Assembly: GCA_022769545.1 (NCBI GenBank)
Contig: JALEJS010000010.1
Span: forward strand, 1-57,577
DNA from: Blautia sp.
GTDB taxonomy: Bacteria > Bacillota > Clostridia > Lachnospirales > Lachnospiraceae
DNA: 57,577 nucleotides
Reading direction: 5' to 3'
The position numbers and the translations under genes were made by a program. Positions 51,323 through 57,577 of the stretch are shown piece by piece; the first letter of the stretch is position 1, and every line of letters starts with the position of its first letter. The notes under the pieces are model-generated. The model saw only the letters and a list, made by a program, of their open reading frames with translations. It made no database searches and was not told the origin of the DNA.

Positions 51323-52465
51323 TTAAAGAACGTCAACCCACTCAGCCATGTTGTCTTTGTAGAATACATATGGGATACCCGTAAGAACGCTTGTTCCATC
51401 ACCGTCTTCTTCAGCGGTGAAGGTTTCTTCAGCGTAGTCTCCCCATGCTTCCATGGTCATTGTGGAGCCTGCAGCACCGTCAAATCCGTCGTTCTGAACT
51501 GCCATCTGGATAGCAGCAGTAGAAGCACCAAGATGTTTAACATCCCACAGCATCATGTATGGGCAAACGAAATCGAATTCGTTGTCATCTGCGGATGCCG
51601 GCATGTAGTTCTTCATTTCGGACGGTAATCCAAGACCTGTAAGTTTGATATCAGACTGAGCCTGAGTCAGAACTTCACCTGCAGCTGCGATACCAACTGT
51701 GGTCGGGGAAATGATAACGTCAACTTTGTTTTCAGCTAAGAAAGCCTGTGCCTGTGTGGTGGATTTTGTAGCTTCGTCATCACCATATTTCTTGTCCAGT
51801 TCAGGGCTTACTTTCCCAGCATAGATATCTTTGGAAAGTTCTTTTTCCATTTCAGCGATCCAGCCGTTCTGTACCGGAGTATCGATACCAGCGGAAAGAA
51901 CACCAATGTGGATTTCTTCTCCGTCATAATCTGCCAGAGCAGCTTCTACGGATTTGCTCATGTCTGCATCTTCCGGATCATAAGGAACACCAAGCTCGAT
52001 CATAACTGCCGCACGAACCTGCATAGCACCGATATCAGCAGAAGAAGCCTGATTGTTGTGAGTTACACGATAGTCTGCAGATGCTGCAGAGTCTACAGAT
52101 ACAACCGGAATGCCGGATTCCTGAGCTTTTGCAAATACTTCATCGTAACCGGTGTCACCATTTGTGGAAATGGAAAGAGATTTGCAGCCCTGTGTGATGG
52201 ACTCGTCAAGCAGCTGAACCTGTGCAGCTACCGTTGTCTCTGCCGGAGATTTTTCGATGCAGTTTTCACCAACCTGCTCCATGTAGCTGGAGAATCCGTC
52301 GTACATGATAACACCGAACGCGTTACCTACGGATTTGAACATGAATACGTGGGATCCGGATACTTCCTTAGAATCTCCTGCAGCCAGAGCTGTAGCCGCA
52401 CCAAATGTTGTGGTTACCATTGCTGCTGTGAGGCCAATTGCCATCAGCTTCTTTAAATGTTTCAT
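51323..52465 (-). CDS. Sugar-binding protein, LsrB/RhaS type
   Basis: A 380-residue class I periplasmic-type binding protein. The signal peptide MKHLKKLMAIGLTAAMVTTTFGAATALA ends in A-x-A with no lipobox cysteine. The ligand-domain segments VQLLDESITQGCKSLSISTN, VVSVDSAASADYRVTHNNQ and DVIISPTTVGIAAAGEVL match the rhamnose/autoinducer-2 receptor branch. It is the last gene of its transporter operon (ATPase-permease-permease-receptor, the lsrACDB order). The ligand is unknown; rhamnose, AI-2 or another sugar are possible. AAGGAGG precedes the ATG. Confidence 0.88.
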   Translation of the reverse strand: MKHLKKLMAIGLTAAMVTTTFGAATALAAGDSKEVSGSHVFMFKSVGNAFGVIMYDGFSSYMEQVGENCIEKSPAETTVAAQVQLLDESITQGCKSLSISTNGDTGYDEVFAKAQESGIPVVSVDSAASADYRVTHNNQASSADIGAMQVRAAVMIELGVPYDPEDADMSKSVEAALADYDGEEIHIGVLSAGIDTPVQNGWIAEMEKELSKDIYAGKVSPELDKKYGDDEATKSTTQAQAFLAENKVDVIISPTTVGIAAAGEVLTQAQSDIKLTGLGLPSEMKNYMPASADDNEFDFVCPYMMLWDVKHLGASTAAIQMAVQNDGFDGAAGSTMTMEAWGDYAEETFTAEEDGDGTSVLTGIPYVFYKDNMAEWVDVL

Positions 52466-52496
52466 TTTTCTTCCTCCTTGTGAAGTTTTTAATATT

Positions 52497-52517
52497 ATAT
52501 AAACGTTTCGTTTATAT
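52497..52517 (-). other. Perfect 9-bp intercistronic palindrome
   Basis: ATATAAACG-TTT-CGTTTATAT lies between the second permease and the sugar-binding gene, 30-50 bases before its start. It may be an mRNA stem that favours binding-protein expression, or a regulator site. Confidence 0.55.
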
Positions 52518-52547
52518 TCTCATATCATCTGCATCCAGGAATCTGCC

Positions 52548-53798
52548 TTATTTTTCAAAGCGCTCTTTTGCCTTCTTAGCATCTTCCTGCTGCTCTGCCC
52601 ACCATTTGGCAGATTTCTCAGCACATTCTTTCTGTGCTGCCGCAATCTTTTCATTCAGTTTCCTGATCTGAGCATCTTTGTCAGAAGCATTGCCCTTCTG
52701 AAGCTCTTTGATCTGCTGTTTCATTTCTTTTACAGCTTCTGCGGTTCTGTCATTGATTGCTTCGATGTTCTTATTGTTATGATACAAAAGACGAAGCTTG
52801 ATATCCTTGATCATCTGCTTGTTAATGGTAGAAATCAGAATTGTCACGATCAGGATAACACCGGTAAAGATCTTCTTCGTATTCGGATCGACACCCAGAA
52901 GACCAAGCGTGTAGGTCAAAAATGCCATGATAAAGGTCGCGATAATCGGTCCGTACATTTTACCTTTACCACCGTTGGTGGAAACACCACCAAGCACGGC
53001 ACAGGCAATGGCTGTCATTTCATAACCGGTACCCATGGAAGAGGAAACACCGCCTCCCATACGGCCGATGAAGAAAATGGAACCGATACCTGCCATGAAG
53101 CCCATGAGGATAAACACCTGCATTTTAACTTTTTTTACACTGATACCGGAATATTCCGCACAAACGGGGTTATTTCCCACGATGTATACTCTTCGCCCGA
53201 ATGAAGTTCTGTGAAGAACAAAGACAAAAACAACACCCATCAGAAGGAACAGAACCATGGAAATCGGAAGAATTCCTCCAATATTTTTCCATCCGATGGC
53301 ATTATACCATTTCGGGAAATTCTTCAGGGAATTTTCACCCAGAACAATTTCCACGATACCTCTGAACAGCATGGAGGTGGAAATCGTTGTGATAACGGCC
53401 GGCATTTTCAGGAATGCCACACAGAAGCCATTAAAAGCTCCGCAAAGCATACAGGTAATGATTCCAAGGATCACACAGATCAGCCACGGAACACCTGCGT
53501 CCATGCAAAGACCCGTAACCATACCGCCAAGAATCATCTGCGCCGCTACAGAAACATCAATATCTCCAAGGAGCAGGATAAATACCATACCCAGAACCAT
53601 CGGAGAAACATCCAGACCGGAATTGATGATGGACTGTACCGTACCGGATGTAAAATACAGATCGGTTCTGAAAATTGCAAGAATCAAATTCAGTACTACT
53701 AAAATATAGACCAGAATCATTTCCCATTTGATGAGAAATTTTGATAATTTAAAGCCCTCTTTGACCGTAAGGTCTCTGTCGTAATTACTGCCTGGCAT
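52548..53798 (-). CDS. Sugar ABC permease with C-terminal coiled-coil extension
   Basis: A 416-residue RbsC/RhaQ-family permease. About eight to ten membrane helices and the family motif EYSGISVKKVKMQVFILMGFMAGIGSI and GVSTNGGKGKMYG are present. After residue 328 it carries about 88 extra charged residues (IKDIKLRLLYHNN, then AVKEMKQQIKELQKG and KLNEKIAAAQKECAEKSAK), predicted to be coiled coil. RbsC-type permeases are normally about 320-340 residues, so the extension is unusual. Its ATG overlaps the stop of the other permease. Confidence 0.9.
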   Translation of the reverse strand: MPGSNYDRDLTVKEGFKLSKFLIKWEMILVYILVVLNLILAIFRTDLYFTSGTVQSIINSGLDVSPMVLGMVFILLLGDIDVSVAAQMILGGMVTGLCMDAGVPWLICVILGIITCMLCGAFNGFCVAFLKMPAVITTISTSMLFRGIVEIVLGENSLKNFPKWYNAIGWKNIGGILPISMVLFLLMGVVFVFVLHRTSFGRRVYIVGNNPVCAEYSGISVKKVKMQVFILMGFMAGIGSIFFIGRMGGGVSSSMGTGYEMTAIACAVLGGVSTNGGKGKMYGPIIATFIMAFLTYTLGLLGVDPNTKKIFTGVILIVTILISTINKQMIKDIKLRLLYHNNKNIEAINDRTAEAVKEMKQQIKELQKGNASDKDAQIRKLNEKIAAAQKECAEKSAKWWAEQQEDAKKAKERFEK

Positions 53799-54778
53799 TA
53801 GATCAAAGCACCCCTTTCTTTAAGAGCCTGTTTCTCAGCGGAACGCTCTGTGAAGTAATTAATTGCTACTGCGACAATAATGATGCTGCCCTGAAGTGCT
53901 TTCTGCCAAACACTCATACCAGGAATCATACTGATAAAGTAGGTAACGACAGCCATGATCAGCATACCGATCGCAACACCATCCATACGTCCTTTACCGC
54001 CGTTGATGGAAACGCCGCCGAGTACACAGATTGCAATGGCAGTCATCTCAAAGCCTTCGCCCATACCATAGTATCCAATCGCATAGTTTGCTGTATACAG
54101 CATACCTGCCAGACCTGCAAGCGCACCACAGATCACAAAAGCATAAAATGTTACTTTTGCTTCTTTAACACCGGCAACAGCAGAGGATTCCCGGCTGGTA
54201 CCGATTGCATAAATTCTTCTTCCCGGAGCGGTATAACCCAGGAAAAGTCCCAGCAGAACCATGATCACAACCGCCCAGATAATGATCATCGGAATACCGC
54301 AGATCTTTCCGATTGCCCAGAAACGGTAAGAGTCCAGATAGTGAGCGGCAAACCACCACTGTCCTTCGGAAACCACGAATGCAAGACCGCGGAAAATATA
54401 CATGGTACCTAAGGTACAGATCATAGGAACCATGTGAAGGTAACCTACCAGAAAACCATTGATCGCACCACAGATAATACCCAGCAGCAGTGCTGTGATC
54501 ACCCACACAAATCCGGGAACATCAGGATTTGCAGTGGAAAGCGTTGTGGTGGTAATTCCTACGAAAGCAAGCTGTGAAGCAATGGAAATATCAATACCGC
54601 CGGTAAGGATAACCATCATTTCACCAACTGCAAGCAACGCGTATACCGCATTATTCTGCAGCATGTTCATCATAGACATCACAGAAAACATACCCGGTGT
54701 CACAATGCGAGCTACTACAAGCAAAAGGACAAGCACGAGAATCAAGCCAGTATTTCTGGATTTTAACAGCTTTTTCAT
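53798..54778 (-). CDS. Sugar ABC permease, RbsC/RhaP type
   Basis: A 326-residue permease of normal length. The N-terminus has RNTGLILVLVLLLVVARIVTPGMFS; GGIDISIASQLAFVGITTTTLS is the typical helix-2 region; AVAGVKEAKVTFYAFVICGALAGLAGMLY and GGVSINGGKGRMDG follow the family. It overlaps the genes on both sides by one or four bases, so the four genes are one operon. Confidence 0.94.
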   Translation of the reverse strand: MKKLLKSRNTGLILVLVLLLVVARIVTPGMFSVMSMMNMLQNNAVYALLAVGEMMVILTGGIDISIASQLAFVGITTTTLSTANPDVPGFVWVITALLLGIICGAINGFLVGYLHMVPMICTLGTMYIFRGLAFVVSEGQWWFAAHYLDSYRFWAIGKICGIPMIIIWAVVIMVLLGLFLGYTAPGRRIYAIGTSRESSAVAGVKEAKVTFYAFVICGALAGLAGMLYTANYAIGYYGMGEGFEMTAIAICVLGGVSINGGKGRMDGVAIGMLIMAVVTYFISMIPGMSVWQKALQGSIIIVAVAINYFTERSAEKQALKERGALI

Positions 54779-56283
54779 TATTTCTCTCCTCCTTTTTCCT
54801 TCAGAGATGCTTCCAGGATCATTTCCTGCGTTGTATTCTTCACATCGCTGAACTCAGCAGTAACACGACCGCCTTTCATAACCACGATACGATCCGCAAC
54901 GCCAAGAACCTCCGGCATTTCGGAAGAAACCATAATAATCGCATATCCCTTGCATGCAAGGTCATTCATGATCTCGTAAATGGAATATTTTGCACCTACG
55001 TCGATACCTTTGGTAGGCTCATCCATGATCAGAACCTTCTGTTCAGAGCTAAGCATCTTAGCTACAACGACCTTCTGCTGATTACCGCCGGACAGAGAAG
55101 ACGGCGGTGCTGTAATATCATTCGCTTTCAGCTGAATTTTCTTACAGAGATTGATTGCGTTCTCCATTTCAGAAGCGGTATCAAGCTGTCCGTTCTTCAC
55201 AAACTGCTTCATCGTCGCGGAAGATACGTTCTGATAAATCGGCAGTTCATTGACAAGACCCTGTGTCTGTCTGTTTTCCGGAAGGAGACCGATGCCAAGC
55301 TTCAAAGCGTCAATCGGACTCTTGATATGTACTTCCTTGCCCTCCAGACGAATCGAACCGGAATCCGGAGTCATGATTCCGTAAATGTTCTGACATACCT
55401 CTGTACGTCCTGCACCTACCAGACCGGTAAGAGCAAGAATCTCTCCGCGGCGAACGTTGAACGAAACATTCTTGAAGTATCCTTCCTTCGAAATATCGTC
55501 CACTTCCAGAACAACCTCACCGATCTTTGCGGTTTTTTCCGGATACATTGCCGTCAGTTCACGACCAACCATTGCTTTTACAAGTGCAGAGTTTGTAATG
55601 CCATCGACATCCCAGGTTCCGACATAGGTAGAATCACGGAATACGGTAACACGGGTAGCCAGCTCATACATATCTTCAAATCTGTGCGTGATAAAGATAA
55701 TGGAAACCCCTTTATCCCTCAGATCCTTCGCGATCTTATAAAGCTGCAGACATTCATTTCTTGTGAGTGATGCTGTCGGCTCATCCATGATCAGAATGCG
55801 GGCATCACGGGAAAGTGCCTTTGCAATTTCCACAAGCTGCTGTGCTGCAACAGACAGGGTTCCCATGGGCTTGTCAACATCTATCTCTTTGCTCAGAGGC
55901 TCGATCAGCTCTTTTGCCCTCTTCTTCATCGTCTTCCAGTCATAGATGCCGAACTTGTTCTTGATCTCCTGTCCCATGAATATGTTCTCTGTTACCGTTA
56001 AATCCGGGAAAGATGTAACGTGCTGGTAAATTGCGGCAATACCCATTTTCGCAGAATCTGCTGTGTTTCTGAATGTAACCTTCTCGCCTTCCAGCATCAT
56101 GATTCCGCTGTCCGGCTGATGAACGCCAGTGATAACTTTGATGAACGTAGATTTTCCGGCTCCATTCTCACCCATCAGTGCATGAATCTCGCCTTTTTTT
56201 AACTGAAACTGTACTCCATTCAAGGCTCTTACACCGCCGAATGTTTTTACAACATCTTTCAGTTCCAAGATATAATCACTCAT
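54778..56283 (-). CDS. Sugar ABC ATPase with two nucleotide-binding domains (RbsA/LsrA/RhaT type)
   Basis: A 501-residue protein with two fused ATPase domains. The first has Walker A GENGAGKST, signature LSVAAQQLVEIAKAL and Walker B ILIMDEPTASLT. The second has the degenerate P-loop GLVGAGRTE usual in this family, the signature LSGGNQQKVVVAKML and Walker B VLIMDEPTKGID. It is the first gene of the operon; AAGGAGAG precedes the ATG. Direct repeats bound probably by the divergent AraC protein lie at its promoter. Confidence 0.95.
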   Translation of the reverse strand: MSDYILELKDVVKTFGGVRALNGVQFQLKKGEIHALMGENGAGKSTFIKVITGVHQPDSGIMMLEGEKVTFRNTADSAKMGIAAIYQHVTSFPDLTVTENIFMGQEIKNKFGIYDWKTMKKRAKELIEPLSKEIDVDKPMGTLSVAAQQLVEIAKALSRDARILIMDEPTASLTRNECLQLYKIAKDLRDKGVSIIFITHRFEDMYELATRVTVFRDSTYVGTWDVDGITNSALVKAMVGRELTAMYPEKTAKIGEVVLEVDDISKEGYFKNVSFNVRRGEILALTGLVGAGRTEVCQNIYGIMTPDSGSIRLEGKEVHIKSPIDALKLGIGLLPENRQTQGLVNELPIYQNVSSATMKQFVKNGQLDTASEMENAINLCKKIQLKANDITAPPSSLSGGNQQKVVVAKMLSSEQKVLIMDEPTKGIDVGAKYSIYEIMNDLACKGYAIIMVSSEMPEVLGVADRIVVMKGGRVTAEFSDVKNTTQEMILEASLKEKGGEK

Positions 56284-56334
56284 CGTACTTTTTGCTCTCC
56301 TTTCCCCTTTCAGAAGTAGTATTCATAATATCAC

Positions 56335-56400
56335 TTTATACAAGTATTCCGATATTTTCAATATCATTTTTTGCTTTTTGACACTCATTTATTGCTTTTT
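56335..56400 (-). promoter_or_regulatory. Sugar-operon promoter with AraC-type direct repeats
   Basis: On the plus strand TCATTTTTTGCTTTTT (56364-56379) and TCATTTATTGCTTTTT (56385-56400) match at 15 of 16 positions and are 21 bp apart, two helical turns. On the minus strand a -10 TATAAA lies at 56335-56340. The nearer repeat would abut or overlap the -35, the usual place for an AraC activator. The -35 itself is poor (TTGAAA at 15 bp), as expected of an activated promoter. Confidence 0.7.
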
Positions 56401-56409
56401 AGTATATAT

Positions 56410-56438
56410 TTGCCATTTATTACCCGGCATGGTATAAT
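56410..56438 (+). promoter_or_regulatory. Promoter of the divergent araC-type gene
   Basis: TTGCCA (56410-56415) and TATAAT (56433-56438) are separated by 17 bp, with TG before the -10. It lies just beyond the direct repeats, so the regulator could influence its own expression. Confidence 0.7.
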
Positions 56439-56528
56439 TACATGGTATTTTTTTCGGTATCACTCAGAACCGTGCGCCTCTTATTAATCATTTTTCCCAT
56501 AATTTAGATATATTCCGGAGGTTTCCTT

Positions 56529-57386
56529 ATGAATTTGTTAAAAAAAGCATCTCCCGTCAGTTATACGCAATTCACACTGACCACCGACAATATGATCGAG
56601 TCTCTGCCCTTTTATCTGAAGGAAATCGGTTATATCAATGACAGAAAATTTTCCAAAGGAAACGCAAACAATTATTCGGATTATCTGATGCTGTATTCCC
56701 TTTGTCATCTGCATTTCACAAAAAATGCAAATAAATTTCCCATAGCTCAGAATGAGATCGTGGTTTCTGCCTGCAACACCCCTCTTTCCTTTGTTCAGAC
56801 ACGCCGAAAAAAGGCCGATTATATCTACATCATCATCGGCGGAAAGCATGCGCAGCTGTTTTATAACTTGATAAGGACCAACAATTGTCTTTACCGCGCA
56901 AATCCCAACGGTAATCTGCTGGATCTTTTTCTGGGGCTTCTGAAAATTGATTATAAAAGCAATCCGCTCATGGGACAGATGGAAGCGGGGATGATCATCC
57001 ATCAGCTGTTTTTTTCCTTATATAAAATATCCCGGGATGTCCTGGCTGCAAAAAATCTTTTTCCTGCCCAGGAAACCGCCATCAATACGGCAATCAGCTA
57101 TATCGAAAAAAACTACAAAAATGACCTGGATATTGACGCCATCTGTTCCAGTGTGGGATTTTCCAAATACTATTTCTGTAAGATGTTCAAGGATCATACC
57201 GGTGTCACGATCCATCAGTATGTGACAGAATACAGAATCAATCAGGCCAAAAACCTGTTAAGCTATTCCAAGCTGTCCATAACTGCGGTTGCCAACTCTG
57301 TAGGATACAAAAACACACTGACTTTCACCCGCAATTTTGAAAAAATACAGCATATGACCCCGAGTGAATACCGGAAGTATTATTGA
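56529..57386 (+). CDS. AraC-family regulator of the sugar operon
   Basis: A 285-residue regulator. The C-terminal 100 residues are the AraC DNA-binding domain: LDIDAICSSVGFSKYYFCKMFKDHTGVTIHQYVTEYRI and SITAVANSVGYKNTLTFTRNFEKIQHMTPSEYRKYY. The N-terminal 170 residues are a ligand domain without a clear cupin signature. GGAGG precedes the ATG. Its divergence from the transporter operon and the paired direct repeats between them make it the likely activator. It ends in hairpins. Confidence 0.9.
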   Translation: MNLLKKASPVSYTQFTLTTDNMIESLPFYLKEIGYINDRKFSKGNANNYSDYLMLYSLCHLHFTKNANKFPIAQNEIVVSACNTPLSFVQTRRKKADYIYIIIGGKHAQLFYNLIRTNNCLYRANPNGNLLDLFLGLLKIDYKSNPLMGQMEAGMIIHQLFFSLYKISRDVLAAKNLFPAQETAINTAISYIEKNYKNDLDIDAICSSVGFSKYYFCKMFKDHTGVTIHQYVTEYRINQAKNLLSYSKLSITAVANSVGYKNTLTFTRNFEKIQHMTPSEYRKYY

Positions 57387-57402
57387 TTCCGCAACGTAAA
57401 AA

Positions 57403-57435
57403 GCAGTGATTCCATGTTAATTATGGAATCACTGC
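57403..57435 (+). other. Perfect 13-bp hairpin after the araC-type gene
   Basis: GCAGTGATTCCAT and ATGGAATCACTGC enclose GTTAATT. It begins 17 bases after the stop. No T run follows, so it may protect the 3' end rather than terminate. Confidence 0.65.
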
Positions 57436-57453
57436 CCAGACTGTAGACAAAGC

Positions 57454-57486
57454 TGGTGCTGGAGATAATCTCCAGCACCACTTTTC
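57454..57486 (+). terminator. Terminator of the araC-type gene
   Basis: TGGTGCTGGAGA-TAA-TCTCCAGCACCA is a perfect 12-bp stem followed by CTTTTCT. Nothing recognisable lies between it and the right edge of the window. Confidence 0.75.
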
Positions 57487-57577
57487 TATTAAAAATAACT
57501 TTTCTTTTATTTCTCGCAAAATAGTATAGGCAGTTGAGAATCTTCGTTCTCTTTGTGCCAGTATCCTGGCTAGCTTT

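Noticed and set aside
51323..56283. Autoinducer-2 (lsr) quorum-sensing uptake system
   Set aside because: Gene order resembles lsrACDB, but no lsrK, lsrF, lsrG or lsrR is in the window, and rhamnose-type receptors look the same at this resolution. The ligand is left open.

Overview
The window looks like chromosomal DNA of an anaerobic, endospore-forming member of the Lachnospiraceae (Clostridia), of the Blautia/Mediterraneibacter/Dorea type. The basis is a spoIIAA-spoIIAB-sigF operon, an alpha/beta-type small acid-soluble spore protein gene with a forespore-type promoter, AddAB instead of RecBCD, a T-box upstream of valS, strong AGGAGG ribosome binding sites, and carbohydrate ABC systems with a GH94 phosphorylase. 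The genus is inference; no rRNA or other marker settles it. I see no phage, transposase, integrase, CRISPR array, tRNA or rRNA gene.

Left part (1-10.6 kb). A preQ1 riboswitch and queT transporter converge on the sporulation sigma-F operon. Next, on the minus strand, come folC, an overlapping 50-codon gene and a zinc-ribbon/TPR membrane protein with a tyrosine-rich tail, then valS under a T-box together with an LTA-synthase-like sulfatase.

10.6-21.4 kb. A four-gene minus-strand operon encodes a membrane diguanylate cyclase, an EAL phosphodiesterase, an ABC ATPase and a 1307-residue FtsX-type permease with a giant coiled coil. Its leader holds an unassigned structured element. Upstream of it lie a spore protein gene and a PadR-DUF1700-DUF4097-PspC envelope-stress-type operon.

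21.5-32.4 kb. Housekeeping genes: an RsmF-like rRNA methyltransferase, addB-addA, a small FMN_bind-like membrane protein, hslO and a SAM methyltransferase.

32.5-39.8 kb. A cellobiose/cello-oligosaccharide locus: LacI regulator, solute-binding protein and two permeases facing a divergent GH94 cellobiose phosphorylase. Repeated CGTTTTCG boxes lie between them. There is no ATPase, so a shared MsmX-type ATPase is presumed.

39.8-45.2 kb. The most novel-looking unit: a stand-alone acyl-AMP ligase, acyl carrier protein, condensation-domain protein, membrane-anchored alpha/beta hydrolase and SCP2-like lipid carrier. They are transcribed away from a TetR gene across two identical 15-bp palindromic operators. 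It looks like a compact acyl-transfer pathway making an unknown lipid amide or ester.

45.3-57.6 kb. An AraC regulator follows a Gld-like ABC operon (ATPase, permease, GldG-like, DUF4340). Then comes a complete LsrB/RhaS-type sugar ABC operon whose promoter abuts two 16-bp direct repeats 21 bp apart, facing a divergent AraC activator gene.
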